The notes below the pieces were generated by a model. It was not told where the DNA came from. It ran no database searches and worked only from the letters and a program-made list of their open reading frames with translations. From Pseudomonas syringae (lineage in GTDB: Bacteria > Pseudomonadota > Gammaproteobacteria > Pseudomonadales > Pseudomonadaceae), in NCBI RefSeq assembly GCF_001698815.1, contig NZ_LGSI01000038.1, positions 58,023 through 122,022 of the forward strand: 64,000 nucleotides of DNA. Direction: 5' to 3'. A program made the translations under genes and the position numbers. Shown in pieces: positions 29,005 through 38,487 of the stretch (within the stretch, counting starts at the first letter, position 1; every line of letters starts with the position of its first letter).

Positions 29005-29856
29005 ATGAGCGCACCTCGCCTGACCTTGCCTGCCCCGGCAAAACTGAACCTGATGCTGCACATTCTTGGCCGTCGCCCTGACGGCTACCATGAATTGCAA
29101 ACCATCTTTCAGTTTCTCGATTACGGCGACGAACTCAGTTTCGCTGTTCGGGAAGATGGCGAGATTCGCCTGCAAACCGACGTTCCCGGTGTTCCGCACG
29201 ACAGCAATCTGATCGTCAAGGCAGCCCGCGCGCTGCAAAAACAATCCGACTGCACCCTCGGCATGGACATCTGGCTGGAAAAACGGCTGCCCATGGGCGG
29301 CGGAATCGGCGGCGGAAGCTCCGATGCCGCCACGACGCTGCTCGGTTTGAATCATTTGTGGAAGCTGGACTGGGACGAAGACCGACTCGCAGCACTGGGC
29401 CTGACGCTAGGCGCGGACGTGCCGGTTTTCGTGCGTGGACACGCCGCATTTGCTGAGGGTGTGGGCGAAAAACTCACCCCCGTAGACCCCGAAGAACCGT
29501 GGTATCTGGTGCTCGTGCCGCAAGTATCTGTAAGTACAGCAGAAATTTTTTCAGATCCGCTGTTGACACGTAACACTCCTCCCATTAAAGTGCGCCCCGT
29601 TCCCAAGGGAAACAGTCGAAATGACTGCTTACCGGTTGTAGCGAGGCGTTACCCAGATGTACGTAACGCTTTGAATTTGTTAGGTAATTTTACCGAAGCA
29701 AAATTAACCGGAACTGGAAGTTGTGTGTTTGGGGCCTTCCCAAACAAAGCTGAAGCTGATAAAGTCTCGGCCCTTCTGACAGAGACCCTTACAGGGTTTG
29801 TAGCAAAGGGAAGCAACGTGTCAATGTTGCATCGCAAGCTGCAAGACTTGCTCTAA
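29005..29856 (+). CDS. ispE: 4-diphosphocytidyl-2-C-methyl-D-erythritol kinase
   Basis: A 283-residue GHMP kinase of the non-mevalonate isoprenoid pathway. [19 protein letters not shown] is the N-terminal substrate block and [14 protein letters not shown] (96-109) the ATP loop; the C-terminal TGSGSCVFG-type block reads [10 protein letters not shown]. From about 29520 (residue 172 on) the codon choice shifts visibly from GC-rich third positions to TTG, TTA, GTA and GTT codons, and a promoter-like sequence lies in this part (29563-29591). Confidence 0.95.
   Translation: MSAPRLTLPAPAKLNLMLHILGRRPDGYHELQTIFQFLDYGDELSFAVREDGEIRLQTDVPGVPHDSNLIVKAARALQKQSDCTLGMDIWLEKRLPMGGGIGGGSSDAATTLLGLNHLWKLDWDEDRLAALGLTLGADVPVFVRGHAAFAEGVGEKLTPVDPEEPWYLVLVPQVSVSTAEIFSDPLLTRNTPPIKVRPVPKGNSRNDCLPVVARRYPDVRNALNLLGNFTEAKLTGTGSCVFGAFPNKAEADKVSALLTETLTGFVAKGSNVSMLHRKLQDLL
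29563..29591 (+). promoter_or_regulatory. Internal promoter within ispE for tRNA-Gln/prs
   Basis: TTGACA, 17-base spacer, TAAAGT: a perfect -35 with a fair -10. It lies 330 bases before tRNA-Gln and 450 before prs. In E. coli prs is also transcribed from a promoter within the upstream ispE gene, which supports the reading. Confidence 0.6.
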
Positions 29857-29893
29857 AAGGAACCGAGTACTGGGTACTCGATGCAACAAATAC

Positions 29894-29968
29894 AGGGGCG
29901 TCGCCAAGCGGTAAGGCAGCAGGTTTTGATCCTGCCATGCGTTGGTTCGAATCCAGCCGCCCCTGCCA
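29894..29968 (+). tRNA. tRNA-Gln (anticodon TTG)
   Basis: 75 bases including the encoded CCA. The acceptor stem AGGGGCG/CGCCCCT is perfect, the anticodon stem GCAGG/CCTGC encloses loop TTTTGAT with anticodon TTG at 29926-29928, and the T arm has GTTCGAATC. It lies 37 bases after ispE and 45 before prs. Confidence 0.97.
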
Positions 29969-30013
29969 TTTTCTATACTCATCCAGGTTACCCTCAGCCT
30001 CTAGGTACTGCGC

Positions 30014-30955
30014 GTGTCCAAGATGATGGTCTTTACGGGGAATGCAAACCCCGATCTGGCTCGACGTGTCGTACGTCAGCTGCATATCCCACTAGGTGAT
30101 GTCTCCGTCGGCAAGTTTTCCGATGGCGAAATCAGCACTGAGATAAATGAAAACGTCCGCGGTAAAGACGTCTTCATCATTCAGCCGACTTGCGCACCGA
30201 CCAACGATAACCTGATGGAACTCGTCGTGATGGCTGATGCCTTCCGCCGCTCCTCAGCGTCCCGAATCACTGCGGTGATTCCTTACTTTGGTTATGCCCG
30301 TCAGGATCGCCGTCCGCGTTCCGCACGTGTGGCTATCAGCGCGAAAGTCGTTGCTGACATGCTTACTGTGGTGGGGATCGATCGTGTTCTCACGGTTGAT
30401 CTGCATGCTGACCAAATCCAGGGTTTCTTCGATATTCCGGTAGACAACATCTACGGCTCCCCCGTTCTGGTGGATGACATTGAAGACCAACGCTTCGAAA
30501 ACCTGATGATCGTTTCCCCGGATATCGGTGGCGTCGTGCGTGCACGTGCCGTTGCCAAATCCCTGGGTGTTGATCTCGGGATCATCGACAAGCGCCGTGA
30601 GAAAGCCAATCACTCTGAAGTGATGCATATCATCGGTGATGTCGAAGGGCGTACCTGTATTCTGGTCGATGACATGGTCGATACCGCCGGCACCTTGTGC
30701 CACGCGGCTAAAGCCTTGAAAGAGCATGGCGCTGCCAAGGTCTTTGCCTACTGCACACACCCTGTGCTGTCGGGTCGGGCGATCGAAAACATTGAAAATT
30801 CCGTGCTGGACGAACTGGTGGTTACCAATACCATTCCGTTGTCCGCTGCAGCACAGGCCTGTAGCCGTATCCGTCAACTGGATATTGCTCCGGTAGTCGC
30901 CGAGGCGGTCCGCCGCATCAGCAACGAAGAATCGATCAGCGCGATGTTCCGCTAG
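30014..30955 (+). CDS. prs: Ribose-phosphate pyrophosphokinase (GTG start)
   Basis: A 313-residue enzyme making PRPP from ribose-5-phosphate and ATP. Key segments: [32 protein letters not shown], the divalent-cation site [14 protein letters not shown] and the PRPP loop [13 protein letters not shown]. It starts with GTG (GTG-TCC-AAG-ATG-ATG); the family N-terminus [10 protein letters not shown] fits that start exactly. Its product feeds hpt and upp in the same window as well as nucleotide and His/Trp synthesis. Confidence 0.96.
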   Translation: MSKMMVFTGNANPDLARRVVRQLHIPLGDVSVGKFSDGEISTEINENVRGKDVFIIQPTCAPTNDNLMELVVMADAFRRSSASRITAVIPYFGYARQDRRPRSARVAISAKVVADMLTVVGIDRVLTVDLHADQIQGFFDIPVDNIYGSPVLVDDIEDQRFENLMIVSPDIGGVVRARAVAKSLGVDLGIIDKRREKANHSEVMHIIGDVEGRTCILVDDMVDTAGTLCHAAKALKEHGAAKVFAYCTHPVLSGRAIENIENSVLDELVVTNTIPLSAAAQACSRIRQLDIAPVVAEAVRRISNEESISAMFR

Positions 30956-30990
30956 GGTTTAGCCCGGCAGATATCTCGTTGACGAAAAGC

Positions 30991-31027
30991 GCCCCGCCCT
31001 GACATTCGGTCAGGGCGGGGCTTTTTT
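30991..31027 (+). terminator. Strong intrinsic terminator after prs
   Basis: A 13-bp GC-rich stem (GCCCCGCCCTGAC and complement) with a 5-base loop and a T6 run. It separates prs from rplY. Confidence 0.93.
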
Positions 31028-31091
31028 GCCCATACCGTCTTAGCGCTGGTCGCAAACGCGAAGACGAATGTGGTTAATTTGGAGAAACAAC

Positions 31092-31700
31092 ATGAACGAT
31101 TTTACTTTGAATGCTGAACTGCGTTCCGACCTGGGGAAAGGTGCGAGCCGCCGCCTGCGTCGTCTCGCAAGCCTGGTTCCAGCTGTAGTCTACGGTGGCG
31201 AAAAAGCCCCTGAGTCCATCAGCATGCTGGCCAAAGAAGTTGCCAAGCTGCTGGAAAACGAAGCTTCGTACAGCCACATCATCGAGCTGAACATTGCTGG
31301 CAAAAAGCAAAACGTCATCATCAAAGCTCTGCAACGTCACCCGGCCAAAGGCCACGTGATGCACGCTGACTTCGTACGCGTTGTAGCTGGCCAGAAACTG
31401 ACCGCTATCGTGCCTGTACACTTTGTTGGTGAAGAAGCTCCGGTCAAGAAAGGCGGCGAAGTTTCGCACGTAACTTCCGAACTGGAAGTAACCTGCCTGC
31501 CGAAAGATCTGCCTGAGTTCATCGAAGTAGACGTGTCTGCTCTGGAAATCGGTTCGATCCTGCACTTGTCCGACCTGAAAGCGCCTAAAGGCGTTGAGTT
31601 CGTGGCACTGGCTCACGGTAACGACCTGGCTGTTGCCAACGTTCACGCTCCACGCGTTGCACCGACCGAAGACGCAGCAGAAGAAGGCACCGCCGAGTAA
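31092..31700 (+). CDS. rplY: 50S ribosomal protein L25/Ctc
   Basis: A 202-residue long-form L25: an N-terminal 5S rRNA-binding domain ([35 protein letters not shown]) and the C-terminal CTC beta domain ([19 protein letters not shown]). GGAG before ATG 31092 decides the start over an open frame from 31068. Codon use is highly biased, as expected for an abundant protein. Confidence 0.96.
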   Translation: MNDFTLNAELRSDLGKGASRRLRRLASLVPAVVYGGEKAPESISMLAKEVAKLLENEASYSHIIELNIAGKKQNVIIKALQRHPAKGHVMHADFVRVVAGQKLTAIVPVHFVGEEAPVKKGGEVSHVTSELEVTCLPKDLPEFIEVDVSALEIGSILHLSDLKAPKGVEFVALAHGNDLAVANVHAPRVAPTEDAAEEGTAE

Positions 31701-31864
31701 TTCATTACTTGGTAACGCCGGAGTTGCTCGGGAAGCACCGTGAAAAACAGCAGGCAAATAGGGCAGGATCGCGGAGTTTACATCATGGTAAATGAGCAGT
31801 TTTTGTCCCACTTTGCCGCTGTCAGCAGCGGTGTTATCCACAGCTCAAAAGAAGGGCCCCTGTC

Positions 31865-32449
31865 GTGACTGCCATACAACTGATCGTTGGCCTGGGAAAT
31901 CCAGGCGCTGAATACGAACAGACCCGGCATAACGCAGGGGCTCTTTTTGTTGAACGTATCGCCGACGCGCAACGAGTCAGTCTCGTCGCCGAGCGCAAAT
32001 TTTTTGGCCTGACCGGGCGCTTCAGTCACCAGGGTCAGGATGTTCGTCTGTTGATCCCCACCACGTTCATGAACCGCAGCGGCCAATCCGTCGCGGCACT
32101 CGCCGGTTTCTATCGTATTCCGGTCGAGGCGATCCTGGTGGCCCACGACGAACTTGATCTGCCTCCGGGCGTTGCCAAGCTCAAGCAGGGCGGCGGCCAT
32201 GGCGGTCACAATGGGCTGCGCGACATCATCGCGCAGCTCGGTAACCAGAACACCTTTCACCGCTTGCGGCTTGGCATCGGCCACCCGGGCGACGCCAGCA
32301 AGGTCTCCGGTTTTGTCCTGGGTCGAGCGCCTCGCGCCGAACAGGAAAAACTGGACGCCAGTATCGACTTTGCCCTCGGCGTGCTGCCGGATATCTTCGC
32401 CGGGGAATGGAACCGAGCGATGAAAAACCTGCACAGCCAGAAGGCCTGA
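31865..32449 (+). CDS. pth: Peptidyl-tRNA hydrolase (GTG start)
   Basis: A 194-residue enzyme releasing tRNA from drop-off peptidyl-t[23 protein letters not shown] carries the catalytic His (about residue 22), and FMNRSGQSV and [13 protein letters not shown] are the other family blocks. The GTG start gives the family N-terminus; 164 bases separate it from rplY, and ychF follows 21 bases after it. Confidence 0.95.
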   Translation: MTAIQLIVGLGNPGAEYEQTRHNAGALFVERIADAQRVSLVAERKFFGLTGRFSHQGQDVRLLIPTTFMNRSGQSVAALAGFYRIPVEAILVAHDELDLPPGVAKLKQGGGHGGHNGLRDIIAQLGNQNTFHRLRLGIGHPGDASKVSGFVLGRAPRAEQEKLDASIDFALGVLPDIFAGEWNRAMKNLHSQKA

Positions 32450-32470
32450 CATCACTCGAGGGGAAACATC

Positions 32471-33571
32471 ATGGGCTTCAATTGCGGCATCGTCGGCCTG
32501 CCCAACGTCGGCAAATCCACTCTGTTCAACGCCCTGACCAAGTCCGGGATTGCAGCGGAGAACTTCCCCTTCTGCACCATCGAACCGAACACCGGAATCG
32601 TGCCTATGCCGGATCCGCGCCTTGCGGCATTGGCGGCCATCGTCAATCCCAAGCGCATCCTGCCGACCACCATGGAATTCGTCGACATCGCTGGTCTGGT
32701 TGCCGGTGCGTCCAAGGGCGAAGGCCTGGGCAACAAGTTCCTGGCCAACATCCGCGAGACCGATGCGATCGCTCACGTCGTGCGCTGCTTTGAAGACGAA
32801 AACGTGATCCACGTTTCCAACAGCGTCGACCCAAAGCGCGACATCGAAATCATCGACCTTGAACTGATCTTCGCCGACCTCGACAGCTGCGAAAAACAGC
32901 TGCAGAAAGTCACCCGTAATGCCAAGGGCGGCGACAAGGATGCAGTGGTCCAGAAAGGCCTGCTGGAGCAATTGATCGCGCACTTCACCGAAGGCAAGCC
33001 AGCGCGCACCTTGATGAAGAACATGAATGCTGACGACAAGGCAGTGGTTCGTGGCTTCCATCTGCTGACCACCAAGCCGGTCATGTACATTGCCAACGTT
33101 GCCGAAGACGGCTTCGAGAACAACCCGCTGCTGGACGTAGTCCGCGCCATCGCCGAAGAAGAAGGCGCAATGCTGGTGCCGGTCTGCAACAAGATCGAAG
33201 CCGAAATCGCCGAGCTTGATGACGGCGAAGAGAAGGACATGTTCCTCGAAGCCCTGGGCCTCGAAGAGCCAGGCCTGAATCGCGTAATCCGCGCAGGCTA
33301 CGAAATGCTGCACTTGCAGACTTACTTCACCGCTGGCGTCGAAGAAGTCCGCGCCTGGACCGTCCGCGTCGGTGCCACCGCACCACAAGCCGCTGGCGTG
33401 ATTCACACCGACTTCGAAAAAGGCTTCATCCGCGCCGAATGCATCGCCTACAACGACTTCATCCAGTACAAGGGCGAAGCCGGTGCCAAGGAAGCAGGCA
33501 AATGGCGTCTGGAAGGTAAAGACTACATCGTCAAAGATGGCGACGTGCTGCACTTCCGTTTCAACGTCTGA
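32471..33571 (+). CDS. ychF: Redox/ribosome-associated ATPase YchF
   Basis: A 366-residue OBG-type P-loop protein. [14 protein letters not shown] is the Walker [20 protein letters not shown] the G3 region, and the G4 motif reads CNKIEAE (NxxE instead of NKxD), the hallmark of ATP rather than GTP preference in this family. A coiled coil and a C-terminal TGS domain (from about residue 280) follow. AGGGGAA precedes the ATG. Confidence 0.96.
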   Translation: MGFNCGIVGLPNVGKSTLFNALTKSGIAAENFPFCTIEPNTGIVPMPDPRLAALAAIVNPKRILPTTMEFVDIAGLVAGASKGEGLGNKFLANIRETDAIAHVVRCFEDENVIHVSNSVDPKRDIEIIDLELIFADLDSCEKQLQKVTRNAKGGDKDAVVQKGLLEQLIAHFTEGKPARTLMKNMNADDKAVVRGFHLLTTKPVMYIANVAEDGFENNPLLDVVRAIAEEEGAMLVPVCNKIEAEIAELDDGEEKDMFLEALGLEEPGLNRVIRAGYEMLHLQTYFTAGVEEVRAWTVRVGATAPQAAGVIHTDFEKGFIRAECIAYNDFIQYKGEAGAKEAGKWRLEGKDYIVKDGDVLHFRFNV

Positions 33572-33608
33572 TCGATTGCGTGCCCCCGCACGCAGCTTGA
33601 TCAACCTC

Positions 33609-33644
33609 AAAACCCCCGTAATCGCCCCGCGATACGGGGGTTTT
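33609..33644. terminator. Bidirectional intrinsic terminator after ychF
   Basis: Stem AAAACCCCCGTA / TACGGGGGTTTT with an inner TCGC/GCGA pairing. It lies between ychF and the convergent LysR gene ending at 33662. Confidence 0.9.
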
Positions 33645-33661
33645 GCGTTTGGGGCCGCTGC

Positions 33662-34570
33662 TCAGCGCCCCTGAAACGCAGTCATTTCCTGCATCAGCTG
33701 ATTCAACAGACGACTCGATCCCACGCTCAGCTGCCTGCCCAGGCGACTGATGAGATGCACCTGAGAATTGCTGAACACCTCGGATTCCAGGGGCAGCGCC
33801 AGCAGCTTGCCACTTTCCAGCTCATCGACCATGACGAAGGTCGGCAGCAAGGTGACGCCGCCTTGCATGGCGAAGCGTTTGAGCATGGCGAAGGTGTTGC
33901 AGGTCAGGGTTGGAATCAGCGAAACCCCGGACTGCTGCTCGGCCTGAGTCAGGATCTGGCGAATACCGTAAGACACGCCAAGCAATCCCAGGCGATAAGT
34001 GTCCAGCCCCTTGAGCGGCAGTGGGCCCTGCGCCTGCGCGAGCGGATGATCGGGGCTGACCGCCACGCAGACCGGCTGCTTCTGATGGGCGTGTGAACGG
34101 ATTTTCGGATCGGTCGGCGGATTGAAGACCAAGCCGATATGCGCCTCGTCTTCCACGACCTGACGAATCACTTCGTTGGTGCCGCAGACATTTACTTGCA
34201 GTTCGACCTTGGGGTAAAGCGTCGAGAATTTGGCCAGCGGTTCGGCCAGCCCATCGATGAAACCCTCGCCGATTGCCAGGATCACGGAGCCGCTTTGCAA
34301 CCCGCGCAAGGCTTGCAGCGATTCGAGCAAAACTTCCTGCTGCGACAGGCGCTGGCGGTAATAACCCAGCACCTTTTCCCCCGCCTCCGTCGGCTTCACG
34401 CCGCGTCGATGCCGCTCCAGCAGCGGCGTGCCCAGCTCGTGTTCGAGTTGGGCGATCTGTCGGCTGACCGCTGAAGGCGCCACGTCGAGAAAGTCCGCAG
34501 CGCCGCGCACGCTGCCCAAACGCACAGCTTCGAAGAAATACAGGATGCGTCGATCTTGAACCAGACTCAT
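33662..34570 (-). CDS. LysR-family transcriptional regulator
   Basis: About 302 residues: N-terminal winged HTH (FFEAVRLGSVRGAADFLDVA, PSAVSRQIAQLEHELGTPLL), then a periplasmic-binding-protein-like effector domain. ATG 34570 is used; a GTG two codons upstream is possible. It is divergent from the dehydrogenase-aldehyde dehydrogenase-amidohydrolase operon starting at 34715 and is its likely regulator. Inducer unknown. Confidence 0.92.
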   Translation of the reverse strand: MSLVQDRRILYFFEAVRLGSVRGAADFLDVAPSAVSRQIAQLEHELGTPLLERHRRGVKPTEAGEKVLGYYRQRLSQQEVLLESLQALRGLQSGSVILAIGEGFIDGLAEPLAKFSTLYPKVELQVNVCGTNEVIRQVVEDEAHIGLVFNPPTDPKIRSHAHQKQPVCVAVSPDHPLAQAQGPLPLKGLDTYRLGLLGVSYGIRQILTQAEQQSGVSLIPTLTCNTFAMLKRFAMQGGVTLLPTFVMVDELESGKLLALPLESEVFSNSQVHLISRLGRQLSVGSSRLLNQLMQEMTAFQGR

Positions 34571-34714
34571 AACCACCTGCGTTGCGCTGAACGCAACAAA
34601 AATGAATTTAGCGATTATTGCTGCGTGGGCAGACCGATGTCCATACTCGAGCCATCCGCAATTAAAACTGAACGTGCGGCCTTGCGTGCCAAACAGCTAA
34701 GCGAGCATTTCGAG

Positions 34715-35605
34715 ATGACTATAAAAGTAGGTGTGATTGGGTTGGGCAACATGGGTGGCGGCATGGCTGCGACCCTGGCGAGCAAAGGCTTTGACGTCAG
34801 CGGCTTCGATTTGTCGTCGGCAGCGCTGATCGCGGCCGAGAGCAAGGGCGTCAAGCCGGTCACCAACAGAACAGCATTGATCAAACAGGTCGACGTGCTG
34901 ATTCTGTCGCTGCCCAAGGCCGAACACGTCGAAGCGGTATGCCTTGGCGCTGACGGCATCCTCGCACAAGGCAACCGTGGCCTGATCGTCGTCGACACCA
35001 CGACTTCCACACCTGAGGCCAGCCGCAAGGTCGCCGCTGCCCTGGCTGAAAAAGGCATCGGCTTTATCGACGCCCCGGTTTCCGGCGGCCCTAAAGGCGC
35101 AGCCACCGGCACCATGTCGATGGTGATCGGCGCTGAAGACGATGACCTGGCCAAAGTGTTGCCAGTCCTCGAAGGCATGAGTGGCACCCGCGTACACGTC
35201 GGCAAATGCGGCGCAGGCAACGTGGCGAAAATCGCTAACAACATGCTCGCTGCCTGCCACCTGATCAGCACTGCCGAAGCGGTGAGCATGGCGGTCAAGG
35301 CTGGCGTCGATCCGGAAAAACTCATGCTCGGCCTCAACGCCGGCTCCGGCCGCAGCGGCGCGACCCAAGTGATGTTTCCGACCTGGGTGCTGAACAAAAC
35401 CTACAACTCTGGCTTCACCATGGGCCTGATGCGCAAAGACGTCGGCCTGGCGACCGATCTGGCTGCGAGCCTGGATCTTGACTTGCCGCTGGCGCGCATC
35501 GTCGCGCAACTGTGGGCCGCCAGCAGCGAAACGCTGCCTGATGGCGAAGACTTCAACTGCATCGTGCAACGCACCGATGCCCAGCTGTTCGGCAAAGGGG
35601 AATAA
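34715..35605 (+). CDS. 3-hydroxyisobutyrate-dehydrogenase-family NAD(P) oxidoreductase
   Basis: A 296-residue beta-hydroxyacid dehydrogenase. GVIGLGNMGGGMAATLASKG is the dinucleotide fold, DAPVSGGPKGAATGT the substrate block with Ser123, and GAGNVAKIANNM supplies the catalytic Lys172. It would oxidise a 3-hydroxy acid (3-hydroxyisobutyrate, L-threonate, glycerate or similar); the sequence alone does not show which. The frame is open upstream to 34556, but the family N-terminus begins at 34715. It is followed 3 bases later by the aldehyde dehydrogenase gene. Confidence 0.9.
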   Translation: MTIKVGVIGLGNMGGGMAATLASKGFDVSGFDLSSAALIAAESKGVKPVTNRTALIKQVDVLILSLPKAEHVEAVCLGADGILAQGNRGLIVVDTTTSTPEASRKVAAALAEKGIGFIDAPVSGGPKGAATGTMSMVIGAEDDDLAKVLPVLEGMSGTRVHVGKCGAGNVAKIANNMLAACHLISTAEAVSMAVKAGVDPEKLMLGLNAGSGRSGATQVMFPTWVLNKTYNSGFTMGLMRKDVGLATDLAASLDLDLPLARIVAQLWAASSETLPDGEDFNCIVQRTDAQLFGKGE

Positions 35606-35608
35606 CCC

Positions 35609-37126
35609 ATGAGCACGCAAAAAATTCTCGAACTGATGCGCCCGTATTGGGGCGACCGCAGCACCGTCGGCAGCTATGTCGGCGGCGAATTCGTCGCAGG
35701 CCATGGCGCACCGGTTGAAGTGCGCAACGCCCACGATGACAGCCTGATGCTGAGCTACGCCGACGCTGATGACTCATTGGTCGAAGTGACCGACAAGGCG
35801 GCGAAAACCGCTCAAATCCAGTGGGCCGGATTGACCGCTCAGGCGCGTGGCCGCTTGATGTATCAGGTCGGCGCGCTGATTCGCCAGGAAGCCGCCAACC
35901 TGGCGCAGATAGAATCCCTGACCGCCAATAAGCCGATCCGCGACGCGACGGTCGAGGTGGCGAAAGTCGCCGAGATGTTCGAATACTACGCAGGCTGGGC
36001 CGACAAGCTGCACGGCGAAGTGATTCCGGTGCCGACCTCGCACCTCAATTACGTGACTTACGAACCATTGGGCACAGTCCTGCAGATCACCCCATGGAAC
36101 GCGCCGATTTTCACCTGCGGCTGGCAGATCGCTCCGGCCATCGCTGCCGGTAACGCGGTGATTCTTAAGCCGTCCGAGCTGACCGCACTGTCTTCCCTGG
36201 CCGTCGCTGTTTTGATCGAACGTGCTGGCGTGCCCAAAGGGCTGGTCAACGTGATTGCCGGATTCGGCCACACCATCGGCCAGTCGCTGATCGCCAAGGC
36301 CGATATCCGCAAAGTGGTATTCGTCGGTTCGCCAGCCACTGGCCGCCACATCGCCATCGCCGCTGCGCAACGCTGCATTCCGTGCGTCATGGAGCTGGGT
36401 GGCAAGTCCGCCAATATCGTCTTCGAAGACGCCGATCTGGAAGTCGCCCTGCGCGGCGCTCAGGCAGCGATTTTCTCCGGTGCCGGGCAAAGCTGCGTTT
36501 CCGGTTCGCGACTGCTGGTTCAGGAATCGATTTTCGAGCGCTTCACCACCGCCCTTGCGGCTGCGGGTAAGCAATTCAAGGTCGGCGATCCGAGCAATCC
36601 AGACACCCAGATCGGCCCGATCAACAACGCCAAACAGTACGCCCACGTCAAAACCATGGTCGAAGGCGCGCTGAAAGACGGCGCCAAACTGGTCGGCGTC
36701 GATGCCGATCCGTTGCCAAAGGGTCCGGGTTACTACGTAAACCCAACGGTTCTTGCCGGGAATAACGCGCTGTATTGCGCCCAGGAAGAAATCTTCGGTC
36801 CAGTGGTCGTGGCCATTCCGTTCAAGGATGAAGCCGACGCGATCCGCATCGCCAACGACAGCCGCTTTGGCCTTGCAGGAGGCGTATGGACCCGTGATGT
36901 CGGGCGCGCCCACCGCGTCGCCAAGCAAGTGCGGGCCGGGACCTTCTGGGTCAACGGCTACAAGACTATCCACGTCAGTTCGCCATTCGGCGGCTATGGG
37001 GAGAGCGGTTATGGCCGTTCGTCTGGCCTTGATGCATTGCGCGAGTACAGCGAAGTCAAAAGCGTCTGGGTCGAAACCGCAGCGGTGCCTGCGGTCAGTT
37101 TTGGCTACGGCGCGAGCCTGGAGTAA
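35609..37126 (+). CDS. NAD(P)-dependent aldehyde dehydrogenase
   Basis: A 505-residue ALDH superfamily enzyme. Oxyanion Asn164 lies in TPWNAP, NAD Lys187 in LKPSE, general-base Glu262 in MELGGKS and the nucleophile Cys296 in FSGAGQSCVSGSRL; all are intact. It probably oxidises the semialdehyde formed by the neighbouring dehydrogenase. AAGGGG precedes the ATG. Annotation to a specific substrate (betaine aldehyde, hydroxymuconic semialdehyde and similar) would be a guess. Confidence 0.93.
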   Translation: MSTQKILELMRPYWGDRSTVGSYVGGEFVAGHGAPVEVRNAHDDSLMLSYADADDSLVEVTDKAAKTAQIQWAGLTAQARGRLMYQVGALIRQEAANLAQIESLTANKPIRDATVEVAKVAEMFEYYAGWADKLHGEVIPVPTSHLNYVTYEPLGTVLQITPWNAPIFTCGWQIAPAIAAGNAVILKPSELTALSSLAVAVLIERAGVPKGLVNVIAGFGHTIGQSLIAKADIRKVVFVGSPATGRHIAIAAAQRCIPCVMELGGKSANIVFEDADLEVALRGAQAAIFSGAGQSCVSGSRLLVQESIFERFTTALAAAGKQFKVGDPSNPDTQIGPINNAKQYAHVKTMVEGALKDGAKLVGVDADPLPKGPGYYVNPTVLAGNNALYCAQEEIFGPVVVAIPFKDEADAIRIANDSRFGLAGGVWTRDVGRAHRVAKQVRAGTFWVNGYKTIHVSSPFGGYGESGYGRSSGLDALREYSEVKSVWVETAAVPAVSFGYGASLE

Positions 37127-37131
37127 ATCTG

Positions 37132-38289
37132 ATGACTGTTTCCAAGAATCTGATCGAGGATGCCATCGCCTGGCGTCGCGATTTTCACTCGGCACCTGAG
37201 CTGGGTTTTGAAGAGCTGCGCACCTCTGAACGGGTTGCGCAGTTGCTGGAAAGCTTCGGCATCGAGGTCCATCGCGGCCTCGGCGGCACTGGTGTGGTCG
37301 GTACGCTGCGCACCGGCGATGGCCCGACCATCGGCATTCGTGCCGACATGGACGCGCTGCCGATTCAAGAGTTGGCGAAACATTCCCACAGTTCGAATCA
37401 CAAGGGCTGCATGCACGCGTGCGGTCACGACGGGCATACCGCCATTTTGCTCGCCACCGCTCGCCATCTGAGCGAGACGCGCAATTTCAGCGGCACCGTG
37501 CATTTCGTGTTTCAGCCTGCCGAGGAGAATCTCGGCGGTGCCGGCAAGATGATCGAAGACGGTTTATTCAAGCGCTTCCCGATGCAGGCGATTTACGGCC
37601 TGCATAACTGGCCGGGCGTGCCAGCCGGGCACGTAGTGATCAATCCGGGACCGATGATGGCGTCGCTGGATACGTTCGAAATCGTCCTGACCGGCAAAGG
37701 CAGCCACGCCGCCATGCCGGACAAAGGTGCCGATCCGATTGTTGCCGCAGCGGAACTGGTGCTGGGCTTGCAGACCATTACTTCGCGGCGCCTCTCGCCG
37801 CTGGACTCAGCAGTGATCAGCATCACCCAGTTCAATGCCGGTGAAGCGATCAATGTGATTCCGGAAACCGCTGTGTTGCGCGGCACGGTGCGCTGCCTGC
37901 AATCGCCGGTTCGCGACAAGGTCGAAAAGCTGATCGGCGAATTCGTCGAGCAACTGCCGACGGCGTTCGGTGTCAGCGGCAAGCTGGCTTACACAGTCGG
38001 TTACCCGGTCACGGAAAATAATGTCGATGCGGCCGCGACGATTCGTCGTGCGGCGATTGCGGCGGTGGGCGAAGACAAGGTTCAGTGGGGCTGCAATCCG
38101 TCCATGGCGTCCGAGGATTTCGCGTTCATGCTCAATGAATGTCCGGGTGCTTATGTCTGGCTCGGCGTGGATGGCGAAAAACCTTCGGCGGCGCTGCACA
38201 ACCCGTACTACGACTTCAACGACCAGGCCATCGAGCCGGGTGTTGCCGTGTGGACGAGTCTGGTGGAGCAGGAATTGCCGCGGGATTAA
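37132..38289 (+). CDS. M20 family amidohydrolase/carboxypeptidase
   Basis: A 385-residue metal-dependent hydrolase of the hippurate hydrolase/N-acyl-amino-acid amidohydrolase type. DFHSAPELGFEE at the N-terminus, the metal ligands in MHACGHDGHTA, the Glu pair in FQPAEENLGGAGKM and GLHNWPGVPAG are all present. The dimerisation insert is in the middle. It starts 5 bases after the aldehyde dehydrogenase stop, so amide hydrolysis, alcohol oxidation and aldehyde oxidation form one pathway. The amide substrate is unknown. Confidence 0.93.
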   Translation: MTVSKNLIEDAIAWRRDFHSAPELGFEELRTSERVAQLLESFGIEVHRGLGGTGVVGTLRTGDGPTIGIRADMDALPIQELAKHSHSSNHKGCMHACGHDGHTAILLATARHLSETRNFSGTVHFVFQPAEENLGGAGKMIEDGLFKRFPMQAIYGLHNWPGVPAGHVVINPGPMMASLDTFEIVLTGKGSHAAMPDKGADPIVAAAELVLGLQTITSRRLSPLDSAVISITQFNAGEAINVIPETAVLRGTVRCLQSPVRDKVEKLIGEFVEQLPTAFGVSGKLAYTVGYPVTENNVDAAATIRRAAIAAVGEDKVQWGCNPSMASEDFAFMLNECPGAYVWLGVDGEKPSAALHNPYYDFNDQAIEPGVAVWTSLVEQELPRD

Positions 38290-38394
38290 CAAATCCGCTC
38301 CCACAGGAATGAGCCAATTTCAACGTCGCATTATCAGCATTTCACCGCCAACCCGCCGCGTGATAAATCCGGTCCCACGGATCGCGGTGTATCT

Positions 38395-38483
38395 GTTGGA
38401 GCGAGGCTTGCCCGCGAAGGCTTCAGGTCAGGCGATAAAGGTGTCGCCGGATTGATCCCTTCGCGGGCAAGCCTCGCTCCAAC
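38395..38483. repeat. REP inverted pair (GTTGGAGCGAGG type)
   Basis: Arms identical in type to 1416-1508, spacer about 40 bases. Single arms of other REP families (AAATCCGCTCCCACAGG at about 38291 and ATCCGGTCCCACGG at about 38367) lie just upstream, so this gap collects repeats. Confidence 0.88.
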
Positions 38484-38487
38484 GGGT

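Noticed and set aside
31778..33610. 610-codon minus-strand open frame opposite pth and ychF
   Set aside because: It covers two well-defined conserved genes on the plus strand and shows no family features.
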